From the NCBI RefSeq assembly GCF_008932245.1, contig NZ_CP034909.1, positions 3,482,001 to 3,546,000 of the forward strand: a stretch of DNA of 64,000 nucleotides. The letters are read 5' to 3'. Under the pieces are notes generated by a model. It saw nothing but the letters and a program-made list of their open reading frames with translations. It was not told where the DNA came from and made no database searches. Positions within the stretch are counted from its first letter, which is position 1, and each line of letters opens with the position of its first letter. Below, piece by piece: positions 8,274 through 16,618 of this stretch. A program made the translations under genes and the position numbers. The DNA is from Sinorhizobium alkalisoli. Lineage in GTDB: Bacteria; Pseudomonadota; Alphaproteobacteria; Rhizobiales; Rhizobiaceae.

Positions 8274-10826
8274 ATGCCAGACGCGGATGATGGGAGCCCC
8301 TACTGGAGCGTGGACCAAATCGCGGTGGCGGATTCGCTTGGATCCGGACCGAATGGACTTACCTCTGATCGCGCTGCCGCCCGGCTTGCCTCGGTCGGCC
8401 TCAACAGCGTCGAGGACGCCGCGCATCTAAGTGCCCTGCGCCTTTTGCTGCGCCAGTTTGAAAGCCCACTCGTTCTTATCCTGGTTTTCGCCGCGGCGAT
8501 CTCACTTATTCTGCGCCAATGGATCGATGCCGGAATTATTCTGGCCATCGTTATTGGAAGTGCGCTGCTGAGCTTCTTTCAGGAGCACCGGGCCTCCGCC
8601 GCCGTCGAGGAGTTGAAGAAACGCCTTGCGCTGACCTGCCGCGTCATTCGCGACGGGGCGGAGCGAGAGATCCCGGTCAGCATCATCGTGCCCGGCGACG
8701 TCATCCTGCTGTCCGCTGGCAATCTCATTCCCGCCGACGGTGTCGTGATCGAGGCAGCGGATTTCCTCGTCAGCGAGGCCGGCATGACCGGCGAGTCCTT
8801 CCCGGTCGAGAAGCGCCCGGGGGCGGTCCGGCGGGACGCGGCGATCGCGGAACGGACGAATTGCGTGTTTCTGGGGGCGTCGGTGCGTAGCGGCACGGCC
8901 AGGGTGCTCGCGGTCAAGACGGGGCATCGAACCGAGTTCGGCGCGATCGCCGCCCGTTTGCACGCCCGTCAGCCAGAAACCGACTTTGCCCGAGGCGTGC
9001 GCCAGTTCGGCTATCTGCTTATCCGTGTGATGGTTGTCATCGTCCTGTTCGTGCTGACCGTGAACTTGCTGCTCGATCGTCCGGTGGTCGAATCGCTGCT
9101 CTTCGCGGCGGCTCTGGCTGTTGGGCTGTCGCCGGAGCTCCTGCCCGCGATCATCAGCGTGACGCTTTCGGCTGGCGCGCGCACCATGAGCCGGCGTGGC
9201 GTCATTGTGCGCAGGCTCGACGCCATTGAGAATCTTGGCAGCATGGACATTCTCTGCACCGACAAGACCGGCACGCTGACCGAGGGCACCATCGTGCTGA
9301 GCGAGGTGCTCGATACGGCGAGTCGGCCCTCTGACGAAGTCAGACGCCTGGCCCATGTCAATGCCGCGCTTGAGACCGGGATCGGGAACCTGCTGGATGC
9401 GGCCATTGTCGCGGCTGGCGAGAGCCTGGGATTGTCCATCATCGGTCTGACCAAGATCGACGAGATCCCCTATGATTTCGAAAGGCGTAGGCTGACCGTC
9501 GTCGTGGCCGAAGATGCCGCACCGGGACAGCACCTGATTGTCACCAAGGGGGCATTTGCCAACGTCCTCGATATCTGCACGTCGCTCGAGCGCGATGGCG
9601 CGACGGCACCTCTGGATGAGGCCGCGCGGGCAGATCTGGAGGCCGTTTTCAAGGCGAAAGGCCACCAAGGCTTTCGCGTGCTGGCCCTGGCCACCCGCCG
9701 CGTTGTCGCGAGGGCTGACTACGACCGCCAGGATGAATGTGAGATGACTTTTCGCGGGTTCCTGGTGTTCCTCGACCCGCCCAAGCCTGATGCGAAGCAG
9801 ACGATCAGCGATCTCGCCCGGCTGGGCATCGCGATCAAGGTGATCAGCGGCGACAACCGCCATGTCACCGCCCACATGGCTGAGGCCGTCGGGTTGAACG
9901 CCAAGTCGATGCTGACCGGAGCGGAACTGGCCGGGCTCAAGGACGAGGCGCTATGGCACCTGGCTCCGCGCACCGATCTTTTCGTCGAGGTCGACCCGCA
10001 GCAGAAGGAACGGATCGTCCGGGCCCTGCAGCGCACCGGCCATTCCGTGGGCTATCTGGGAGACGGGATCAATGACGCACCAGCCCTCTACACGGCCGAT
10101 GTCGGCATTTCCGTTGACGATGCGGTGGATGTTGCGCGCGAAAGCGCCGACATCATCCTGCTGAGCCGCGACCTGGACGTGCTTCGCACGGGTGTCGAGG
10201 ACGGCCGCCGGACCTTTGCCAACACTCTCAAATACATCTCGATCACGACAAGCGCGAATTTCGGCAACATGATCAGCATGGCGCTGGCGACGCCACTCCT
10301 GCCGTTCCTGCCGCTGGCGGCCAAGCAGATCCTTCTGAACAATTTCCTTTCGGACGTGCCCTCGATTGCGATCTCCAGCGACAACGTCGACCCGGAGCGG
10401 GTGCTCCGTCCCCAGGGCTGGAACGTCAAGGACATCCAGAAATTCATGATCGTCTTCGGGCTGATCAGCTCGGTCTTCGATCTTTTGACGTTCGGCGTGC
10501 TGCTCCTCCTCTTCCAGGCGGACGAGGCGACGTTCCAGACCTCCTGGTTCATGATATCCCTGCTGACGGAACTGGCGGTCGTGCTCGTCCTGCGGACCCA
10601 CAAGCCCGCCTTTCGCAGCATGCCCAGCCGGTTGCTCCTGTGGTCGACCCTTGCCGTGGTCATCGCCACCTTCGCGATGCCATTCCTTGGGGACTTGACG
10701 TCGGTGTTCGGTTTCGTGCCGCTCTCGACCGCCCTGCTTGCCGCCATCGTTGCTATCGTGCTCGGATATATCGTAGCCACAGAAGCGGCCAAGGCGCGGT
10801 ACTTCCGTTTGGAGAACTCGACGTGA
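8274..10826 (+). CDS. mgtA: Magnesium-translocating P-type ATPase (MgtA type)
   Basis: 850-aa P3B-type ATPase expected to import Mg2+ (or a related divalent ion) across the inner membrane. The order of elements is complete: a cation-transporter N-terminal domain, membrane helices near 65-105, the actuator TGES (172-175), helices near 245-300, the phosphorylated Asp330 in DKTGTLTEG, the hinge GDGINDAP near 596, and six C-terminal helices. The stretch LLNNFLSDVPS in the membrane part matches the MgtA/MgtB pattern. No regulatory leader peptide was recognised upstream. It follows the tRNA-linked hypothetical gene. Confidence 0.9.
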   Translation: MPDADDGSPYWSVDQIAVADSLGSGPNGLTSDRAAARLASVGLNSVEDAAHLSALRLLLRQFESPLVLILVFAAAISLILRQWIDAGIILAIVIGSALLSFFQEHRASAAVEELKKRLALTCRVIRDGAEREIPVSIIVPGDVILLSAGNLIPADGVVIEAADFLVSEAGMTGESFPVEKRPGAVRRDAAIAERTNCVFLGASVRSGTARVLAVKTGHRTEFGAIAARLHARQPETDFARGVRQFGYLLIRVMVVIVLFVLTVNLLLDRPVVESLLFAAALAVGLSPELLPAIISVTLSAGARTMSRRGVIVRRLDAIENLGSMDILCTDKTGTLTEGTIVLSEVLDTASRPSDEVRRLAHVNAALETGIGNLLDAAIVAAGESLGLSIIGLTKIDEIPYDFERRRLTVVVAEDAAPGQHLIVTKGAFANVLDICTSLERDGATAPLDEAARADLEAVFKAKGHQGFRVLALATRRVVARADYDRQDECEMTFRGFLVFLDPPKPDAKQTISDLARLGIAIKVISGDNRHVTAHMAEAVGLNAKSMLTGAELAGLKDEALWHLAPRTDLFVEVDPQQKERIVRALQRTGHSVGYLGDGINDAPALYTADVGISVDDAVDVARESADIILLSRDLDVLRTGVEDGRRTFANTLKYISITTSANFGNMISMALATPLLPFLPLAAKQILLNNFLSDVPSIAISSDNVDPERVLRPQGWNVKDIQKFMIVFGLISSVFDLLTFGVLLLLFQADEATFQTSWFMISLLTELAVVLVLRTHKPAFRSMPSRLLLWSTLAVVIATFAMPFLGDLTSVFGFVPLSTALLAAIVAIVLGYIVATEAAKARYFRLENST

Positions 10827-10827
10827 G

Positions 10828-11532
10828 TCAGGCCTCCGGGTCGACCTGCTCGAGAATATCCGCCGCTTCGTATTTCGGCGAGCCCACCTTTCTGTCGATC
10901 GGCCACATGATCATCAGTTCGGCCGGGAACGGTTTCATCAGCTCCGAGGGATCCGGCTCCGGCGAGAGCCAGCGCTCGTAGTCGGCCCGGTGCAGGACCA
11001 CCGGCATGCGGTCGTGGATTGTTGCCATCATTTCGTTCGGCGGGCAGGTGATGACGCAGAAGGTGCGGATATCCTCGTCGGTTTTCGGATCGCGCCAGGT
11101 CTCCCACAGGCCGGCCAGCGCAAAGGGTTCGCCGGACTTCATGGCGATCGCATAGGGCTGCTTGTTCTTGCCGGTGCCGTAGATGTCCTTCCATTCGAAG
11201 AAGCCGTCGATCGGGATGAGGCAGCGGCGGCTGCGATAGGCGTGCTTGAAGAGGCCATTGGTCGCGATACCCTCGCAGCGCGCATTGACCGGCGGCCGGC
11301 CGGTCGCCTTCATCCAGCGCGGCATCAGTCCCCAGCGTGCGCTGACGAAGGTGGGACCGAAGACATCCGGGTCGCGGATCACGTCGGTGATGATAATCGG
11401 ATAGGTGAGCGACGGCGCACCGTTATAGCGCGGAAGCTGGTTTGCCATTCCCTCGACCGCCTGCCGCTCGGCGAAGGAGAATTCACGCAGCAGCGCATCG
11501 AGAGTGCTCTTGATATAGACGCGTCCGCACAT
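10828..11532 (-). CDS. SOS response-associated peptidase (SRAP, YedK/HMCES-like)
   Basis: 234-aa SRAP protein. The family shields abasic sites in single-stranded DNA by covalently linking its Cys2. The N-terminus MCGRVYIK supplies that invariant Cys2 after Met removal, and the conserved RCLIPIDGFFEWK region and a C-terminal VILHRADYERWL-like segment are present. Start at 11532 is fixed by the required Cys2. It is convergent with the P-type ATPase, ending one base beyond it, and lies downstream of the SRPBCC and BON genes. Confidence 0.92.
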   Translation of the reverse strand: MCGRVYIKSTLDALLREFSFAERQAVEGMANQLPRYNGAPSLTYPIIITDVIRDPDVFGPTFVSARWGLMPRWMKATGRPPVNARCEGIATNGLFKHAYRSRRCLIPIDGFFEWKDIYGTGKNKQPYAIAMKSGEPFALAGLWETWRDPKTDEDIRTFCVITCPPNEMMATIHDRMPVVLHRADYERWLSPEPDPSELMKPFPAELMIMWPIDRKVGSPKYEAADILEQVDPEA

Positions 11533-11641
11533 CGGCCGTCCTCCCTTGAGGGGAGGGTACCGCGACGACGCGCCGCGTCAATGAAAACGTCCTGCGGTCG
11601 AAGCCGGAAAGCCGGAGATGCGGTGAATTCCGAACGGATGA

Positions 11642-12088
11642 TCAGCCTTCGACATAGGTCTTGATGTTCCGTGCCTGAATTTCCCATCCCTCGTCATTGC
11701 TGCGCAAAGCCGCCGCCCGCTGGTCCTCCGGCAAGTTGTCGAACCCGGATTCGATGATCGTCAGGCGCGTGCCCGTGGCCGTCGGCTGCAGGTGAAATTC
11801 GACCCGCGTCGCGGGTTCCCGCAACGGATCCGGATCCGGGTCTTGCGAGTGCGGCCACCGGAACCAAAAAAGCCGCGGCGCCTCCATGCGCTCCGTGACC
11901 GAAGTCCATTTGACTCCTTCATGGCCCGGATAGGTTATTTCGCCGGTGGTGACCTCCCCGACGACAAAAGGTCCGTCGAGCCGAACCCGAAACCATTCCC
12001 CGAAGGCATTGTGGTCGGTCAGGGCGTGCCAGACGTCTTCGGCCGGTGCGTTCACCTCGACGGTCTTTTCGATGCGGTTCTCCACCAT
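11642..12088 (-). CDS. SRPBCC / AHSA1-like domain protein
   Basis: 148-aa protein of the START-like fold (activator of Hsp90 ATPase homologue family). The pattern is typical: KTVEVNAPAEDVWHALTD at the start, an FGEWF turn, and a C-terminal helix ending DEGWEIQARNI. These proteins bind small hydrophobic ligands in a cavity; the ligand is unknown here. Gap to the upstream BON gene is 22 bp, so the two are probably co-transcribed. Confidence 0.85.
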   Translation of the reverse strand: MVENRIEKTVEVNAPAEDVWHALTDHNAFGEWFRVRLDGPFVVGEVTTGEITYPGHEGVKWTSVTERMEAPRLFWFRWPHSQDPDPDPLREPATRVEFHLQPTATGTRLTIIESGFDNLPEDQRAAALRSNDEGWEIQARNIKTYVEG

Positions 12089-12110
12089 GCAATCTCCTGA
12101 TCCGCGGGGG

Positions 12111-12386
12111 TCATTCCTCCGCTTTTTCTCCGCGCGCCGTCAGCTGATTGTCGACGCGCGCGACGCCGATCACCGCGGCTGCGGCTTCGCCGAGATGGGC
12201 GACGTCCGCCTCCGTCGCGACCGTGCCCGAAAGCAGGATCCAGTTGCCCATTGCGGTGATGGAAACATCGCGCGTGTCGATTGTGGTCGCATAACGAAGG
12301 AAGCGTCCAACCTTCTCCGCCAGCGCGTCGTCGGTCAGATGCGGGTGGTCGTCTCCGCGTGAATAGATCGAATGCTCCGTAGCCAT
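12111..12386 (-). CDS. BON domain protein
   Basis: 91-aa protein with a single BON domain (residues about 20-85), recognised by the DVSITAMGNWILLSGTV and VIGVARVDNQL strand-glycine pattern. BON domains bind phospholipid or act in envelope stress proteins. No signal peptide is visible. Two in-frame ATGs lie six bases apart; 12386 is preferred because GGGG lies seven bases upstream, whereas the ATG at 12392 is almost touching it. Confidence 0.7.
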   Translation of the reverse strand: MATEHSIYSRGDDHPHLTDDALAEKVGRFLRYATTIDTRDVSITAMGNWILLSGTVATEADVAHLGEAAAAVIGVARVDNQLTARGEKAEE

Positions 12387-12473
12387 GTCCATACCCCGTC
12401 GAGGCCAACGCTTGTGCGGACCGAAATGTTCCGAAGCCGGGCGGCATGCTTGCTCCTGCGATCGTGGCCATGA

Positions 12474-12577
12474 CATTGCAGCGCCGCGTCTTTCCCGGCG
12501 CGCAAAGATCGCTGAAACGCTTGGATCCGCGCATCGAGATTTCCGAAAACCGGTTCCGATCGTCGGGCCGATGCGCT
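12474..12577. repeat. Mosaic repeat: module A joined to RIME-like palindrome
   Basis: From 12474 to 12513 the sequence is a reverse copy of the module found at 15911 and 47691 (GCAGCGCCGCGTCTTT...GCGCAAAGATCGCTG). From 12529 to 12576 a RIME palindrome follows, with arms GCGCATCGAGATTTCCGAAA and TCGTCGGGCCGATGCGC. It lies between the divergent BON and AEC genes and overlaps the region where their promoters should be. Confidence 0.7.
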
Positions 12578-12667
12578 AAACCTCCATCAAAGAAGGCGCG
12601 ATTTCCGCGATCCGCGCCACCCGTCCCTCCGGATCGCTTCCCCATCTTTTTGGACCAAGGCCCATCG

Positions 12668-13612
12668 ATGTCCGAAGTCTTTCTGAACGTGCTTCCGATC
12701 TTCATTCTGATTCTGACCGGCTGGCTGGTGGTGCGGTTCGGCTACCTGAAACCGGCCGTCGGCGAGGCGCTCGGCGATTTCGTCTTCCGCGTCGCCGTGC
12801 CGGTCCTGCTCTTCCGCACCATTGCCGAGGCGGATTTCCGGGAGGGCTCGCCGTGGCCGCTCTGGCTTGCTTATTTCTCCGGCGTCGCAGTCACCTGGAC
12901 CATGGGCCATCTCGCCGCGACGCTCGGTTTCGGGCGCGACCCTCGCATGGGCGTGCTCGCGGGCGTATCCTCGGCTTTCGCCAATACGGTCTTCATCGGC
13001 CTGCCGCTGGTCTCGCGTGTGGTGGGGGAGGAGGGCGTGGTGGCGCTTTCGATCCTGCTCTCGGTGCATCTGCCGGTGATGATGATCGCCGGAACGGTGT
13101 TCATGGAACGCGCCGAGCGTAAGACGAGCGGCAAGCCGGGCCAGGGGCTCGGCCGGCTGCTTGCGGGCGTCGCGCGCAATCTCGTCCGCAATCCGCTGGT
13201 GATCGGGCTTGCCCTCGGCGCGCTCTTTCACCTCCTCGGCCAGCCGCTCGGCGGGCCGGCGAAAATCGTCGTCGATCAGCTTGCTGCCGTTGCAGCACCT
13301 GCTGCGCTCATCTCGATCGGCATGGCGCTCGACCGCTACGGTGTGGCTGGCAATACCGGGCTCGCCAGCGTCACCAGCGGTCTGAAGCTCGTGGTGCTGC
13401 CGGGCACCGTCTTCGCCGCCTGTCATCTCCTGGGCTTGAGCGAGAGCTGGACCGCCGCTCTGGTGCTGACCTCGTCCGTGCCGACCGGCGTCAACGCTTG
13501 GCTGATCGCCAACCATTTCAATGTCGGCCATGCGCTCGCCTCCTCGACGATCACGCTGACCACGGCGCTCGGCGTCGTCAGCGTTTCCGCCTGGGCCTAT
13601 CTGTTGATGTGA
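12668..13612 (+). CDS. AEC family transporter (auxin efflux carrier-like)
   Basis: 314-aa inner-membrane carrier of the AEC family, which moves organic anions such as malonate or auxin-like acids. About ten hydrophobic spans arranged as two five-helix halves are visible, starting with VFLNVLPIFILILTGWLVV. The ATG at 12668 begins directly at the first span; in-frame codons further up fall inside the mosaic repeat. Convergent with an NlpC/P60 gene. No substrate clue in the neighbours. Confidence 0.85.
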   Translation: MSEVFLNVLPIFILILTGWLVVRFGYLKPAVGEALGDFVFRVAVPVLLFRTIAEADFREGSPWPLWLAYFSGVAVTWTMGHLAATLGFGRDPRMGVLAGVSSAFANTVFIGLPLVSRVVGEEGVVALSILLSVHLPVMMIAGTVFMERAERKTSGKPGQGLGRLLAGVARNLVRNPLVIGLALGALFHLLGQPLGGPAKIVVDQLAAVAAPAALISIGMALDRYGVAGNTGLASVTSGLKLVVLPGTVFAACHLLGLSESWTAALVLTSSVPTGVNAWLIANHFNVGHALASSTITLTTALGVVSVSAWAYLLM

Positions 13613-13649
13613 TTCGCGCCGTCGCGCCAAACCTGCGCACGCGATGATC

Positions 13650-14516
13650 TCAAGGCCGCCGATATCCGGTCGGCTGAGCGTAGAGCCAGCCGATCCGGCG
13701 GATGGCGTCGTCCAGCCCTTCGCGGGCGACGGTCATCGTGTGGCCGTTTGCATGCAGCAGTGTCAGCTCGTCTTCCATGATGGCGACATGGCCTTTCCAG
13801 AAGACGAGATCGCCGCGAACGAGCTCTTCGCGCCCGATCGGCCTGCCGATCGCCTCCACCTGCATATCGGTGTCGCGCGGAACGTGGCGACCCGTCATCA
13901 GCATGGAAAGCTGGACAAGGCCGGAGCAGTCGATGCCGAAACCGGAGCGGCCGCCCCACAGATAGGGCGTTTCAAGCATGCGGGCGGCAACCGACACGTA
14001 GTCTTCAGCGACGGGTAGCCCGGCCGGGGCGCAATGATCGGCGACGACCGCCAGCCCGCCATCGAGCAGGAAATAGCGCATGCCGCGCGTCTCCGTCTCC
14101 CCCACGACCGTGAGCCGGCTTCCCATCGAAAGGGCGAAGGCCTGAGGAAAGCGCAGGTCCGCGCCGCGATAGGCGAAGGTCCGCGGCACCTGGACGATGT
14201 GGGTCGGAGGCAGGGTCGCGTCTTCCATCGCGCCGTGTGGCACATAGCCGACGTAACCGTCGAGCTCGGATTTGACCCAGGCCCAGCCGTCGGCGACGTC
14301 GAGAACCCGCGCCGCCTCTCCATAGAGCAGCTCCGTATCCGCGCCACAGGCAAGGTCCGGCCTTGCCCTGAGCGGCGTCACCGGCGCTGAGACCGTCGCC
14401 GGCCTGCCTTCGACGTAGCGCTTCGCATCTATCACGCCGCGCAGGCGCGCCTCGGCAAGGTCCTCGCGATAGGCATTGAGACGGCGATCGAGGGTGTCGG
14501 GCATGGCTGAGCTCAC
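13650..14516 (-). CDS. NlpC/P60 family peptidoglycan endopeptidase
   Basis: 288-aa cysteine peptidase similar to YkfC-type gamma-D-glutamyl-L-amino acid endopeptidases that trim murein peptides. Two bacterial SH3-like segments span about residues 45-160. The NlpC/P60 domain carries Cys197 (GIDCSGLVQ), His243 (KGHVAIM) and the third polar residue His255. No signal peptide, so cytoplasmic recycling is likely. The GTG at 14516 overlaps the MarR stop by four bases; an ATG at 14504 is the alternative. Confidence 0.88.
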   Translation of the reverse strand: MSSAMPDTLDRRLNAYREDLAEARLRGVIDAKRYVEGRPATVSAPVTPLRARPDLACGADTELLYGEAARVLDVADGWAWVKSELDGYVGYVPHGAMEDATLPPTHIVQVPRTFAYRGADLRFPQAFALSMGSRLTVVGETETRGMRYFLLDGGLAVVADHCAPAGLPVAEDYVSVAARMLETPYLWGGRSGFGIDCSGLVQLSMLMTGRHVPRDTDMQVEAIGRPIGREELVRGDLVFWKGHVAIMEDELTLLHANGHTMTVAREGLDDAIRRIGWLYAQPTGYRRP

Positions 14517-14956
14517 AGTTTCCGTCCCTGATTGATGATCAGATCGCCGATTTTTTCAAGGTAGAGAGCACCCTCCACCGTGCGTTTGATGATGACATTG
14601 CGTCGGTCGCGGTCGTCGCGCACCCGATCGACGAGACCGAGCGCGCCCATGGTGTCGAGCGCCCGCGTGATTACCGGTTTCGTCACGCCGAGGGTCGCGG
14701 CGAGGCCGCGCACGGTGTGCGGCGGCGGCACCAGATAGATTTCGAGCAGGATCGCCATCTGGCGCAGCGTGAGGTCGCGGCTGTCGATGCGCACCTGCTC
14801 GCGCGAGACCGCGTGCCAGAGCCCCAGCGCTTGGGAGGGCGTCAGTTCGACCGGCAAGGGAAACTCCTGCGCAAAACCACTCGCCGGCACCCTAGCCGCC
14901 CGATCGTTACGCAAGCGTTTCTTCCAGACGTGAATCCTGGTGGGCCGCCTCCTCAC
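14513..14956 (-). CDS. MarR family transcriptional regulator
   Basis: 147-aa regulator with a winged helix-turn-helix: the recognition region is TVRGLAATLGVTKPVITRALD (residues about 79-99), followed by the wing RVRDDRDRRNVII. The N-terminal 30 residues are rich in Arg and may not be translated, so the true start could be a later non-ATG codon. It overlaps the NlpC/P60 gene by four bases, which suggests joint expression and possibly autoregulation. The ligand is unknown. Confidence 0.8.
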   Translation of the reverse strand: MRRRPTRIHVWKKRLRNDRAARVPASGFAQEFPLPVELTPSQALGLWHAVSREQVRIDSRDLTLRQMAILLEIYLVPPPHTVRGLAATLGVTKPVITRALDTMGALGLVDRVRDDRDRRNVIIKRTVEGALYLEKIGDLIINQGRKL

Positions 14957-14984
14957 GTGGACGAGAGCGAGCGCCCCTTGTCCG

Positions 14985-15869
14985 TCATCGCGACAGACCG
15001 GCCTTGCGCCTTGCGACGACGCGTTCGCGCCAGACGGTGAAGATGCCGGCGGCCACCACTATAGCCGAACCGGCGATCATGTTCGTGGTCAATGTCTCGC
15101 CGAAGATGGTGACGCCCATGATCGAGGCGAAGACGAGCTGCAGATAGGTAAGCGGCTGGACCGCGACCGCGTCCAGCATGTCATAGGCGCGAATGAGGAA
15201 ATAGTGGCTGACACTGCCGGTGATGCAAAGCAACAGCATCCAGCCCCAGTCGAAAGGTGCAAGATTCGTCCAAAAGAAGGGGCCGACCAGGCTGATCGAA
15301 ACGGCGCCGACGACACCCGTATAGAAGAAGCTGGTCATCGCCGGGTCGTCGCGGCTGACGAGCCGTGTCGCGATCACATAGATCGCAAACATCAGCGCCC
15401 CGGTCAGCGGCAGCAAAAACTCCATGTCGAATGCGTTCCCGCCGGGCTTCAGGATCAGAAGCACGCCGAGAAGTCCGGCCCCGATCGCGGTCCAGCGCCG
15501 CCAGCCGACGCGCTCGCCGAGCAGGGGCATGGACAGGAGCGCGACGAAGATCGGGGTGGCCGCCAGGATCGCCTGCGACAGCGCAAGCCCGACGACGGTG
15601 AAGGAGGTGATGATGACGACGATCTGCGCCGGCAGGAGCATGCCGCGCATCACTTGCAACGCCGGCCTCTTCGTCACCGCCGTCACCGCAAGCCCGCCCG
15701 GCGCCCGCGCTGCAAGAAAGACCGCGAAGGCGGCAAAGACCCAATAGCGGATCATCGCCACGAAAACCGGCGGGTAGATGGCGCCGAGATGTTTGGAGAT
15801 GCCGTCCTGAATCGAGAAGATGACGATTGCAGAAAGCGCGAAGACGTAGCCGTTTGCCTTGGGTTTCAT
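14985..15869 (-). CDS. EamA/DMT family transporter
   Basis: 294-aa inner-membrane protein with ten predicted spans in two EamA repeats, the drug/metabolite exporter fold. The second half begins near ALMFAIYVIATRLVSR. The ATG at 15869 (MKPKANGYVF) is preferred. A TTG further up lies in a repeat element and adds a residue stretch atypical of the family. Substrate unknown. It is followed after 28 bp by the MarR gene on the same strand. Confidence 0.85.
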   Translation of the reverse strand: MKPKANGYVFALSAIVIFSIQDGISKHLGAIYPPVFVAMIRYWVFAAFAVFLAARAPGGLAVTAVTKRPALQVMRGMLLPAQIVVIITSFTVVGLALSQAILAATPIFVALLSMPLLGERVGWRRWTAIGAGLLGVLLILKPGGNAFDMEFLLPLTGALMFAIYVIATRLVSRDDPAMTSFFYTGVVGAVSISLVGPFFWTNLAPFDWGWMLLLCITGSVSHYFLIRAYDMLDAVAVQPLTYLQLVFASIMGVTIFGETLTTNMIAGSAIVVAAGIFTVWRERVVARRKAGLSR

Positions 15870-15910
15870 GCCGTTGCCGATACACGCGCCTACTGCATTT
15901 CTCTTCAAAG

Positions 15911-15960
15911 TGCTACCGTGATCTTTGCGCGTCTGACAAGACGCGCGCCGCTGTAGCGGC
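15911..15960 (+). repeat. Mosaic repeat module A
   Basis: Palindromic element TTTGCGCGTCTGACAAGACGCGC flanked by GCTAC and GTAGC, matching copies at 47691 and 62326 and reverse copies at 12474, 16437 and 56705. Confidence 0.7.
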
Positions 15961-15986
15961 CGTGGCCAATGCCCGGGGCCGAGAGA

Positions 15987-16106
15987 AATAAAAAGACCCC
16001 GAGCCGGGAGGAGGTGGCGTCGGGGTCTTTAATCTAGGCCGGCTCTTGGGAGGAGGAGTGAACCGACCGACACCGAGCGCCGCGGGAGGAGGTGCAGCGC
16101 TTCGAT
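15987..16106 (-). ncRNA. Alpha-r14 family small RNA (anti-Shine-Dalgarno type)
   Basis: On the minus strand this stretch forms three successive hairpins whose loops each expose CCTCCTCCC (plus-strand GGGAGGAGG at 16084-16092, 16048-16056 and 16006-16014). The first stem is AGCGCTGC/GCGGCGCT and the second is GTCGGTTC/GAGCCGGC. The third is a perfect 11-bp stem AAAGACCCCGA/TCGGGGTCTTT followed by a T-rich tract, a Rho-independent terminator. TATATT at 16114-16119 (minus strand) could be a -10 element, giving about 120 nt. This arrangement matches the rhizobial alpha-r14 sRNAs, which pair with ribosome binding sites of ABC transporter and other mRNAs. Confidence 0.8.
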
Positions 16107-16618
16107 GAGGAGGAATATAAATCATTCCGCCTGACGTAACAGTGTCGATGTTGCATTGCAGCATTGCATGGGACGCACATCGGAACCTCCTATCAACTCC
16201 GGCAGGCCCGACTGGTTCCACCGATTCGATCCGTGCCTGCGGGCGGCGTCTTGGGGATTGCGTTTCGGGAGGAGCAGCCGCAACGCCTTGAACCCTCGGC
16301 ATTTTTCCCTATCCCGCTTCTTAACGCCCCCTTAAATTGCCGCATTTAGAGTTCAACGCATCGGCCCGGTCGGACCTGCTGGCGACCTCGGTCCAGGACG
16401 CGCAGCGCCGTAGGGCCTCGCGTGACACCGGCAATCGCTACGGCGCCGCGCGTCTTTTCAGACGCGCAATAGGGCTAGGGAGATTGGTGAAGCGGGCCGA
16501 CGATCGGAGCGGGATCAGGAACAATAGCGGGATTTCCGCCCTGTCCGGCGCCGACCTATCAGAATCGATCGCGTTTTGATTGACCATCATCGTGATCCAG
16601 GGGACATATCCTTCCGGC
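16107..16618. other. Intergenic region between sRNA and PBP gene
   Basis: About 510 bases without a convincing gene. The left end should carry the sRNA promoter. A reverse module A repeat lies at 16437-16478. The rest shows no long open frame with a ribosome binding site. Confidence 0.6.
16437..16478 (-). repeat. Mosaic repeat module A, reverse copy
   Basis: GCTACGGCGCCGCGCGTCTT followed by TTCAGACGCGCAATAGGGCTA, the reverse orientation of the module at 15911, upstream of the PBP gene. Confidence 0.65.

Noticed and set aside
7430..10900. Second attachment site (partial tRNA-Ser 3' end) closing an island
   Set aside because: I looked for TTCGAATCCCTCTCTGTCC-like sequence beyond the ATPase gene and did not find it.
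12446..12667. 74-residue N-terminal extension of the AEC transporter
   Set aside because: The extension is translated from the mosaic repeat, and the ATG at 12668 begins exactly at the first membrane span.
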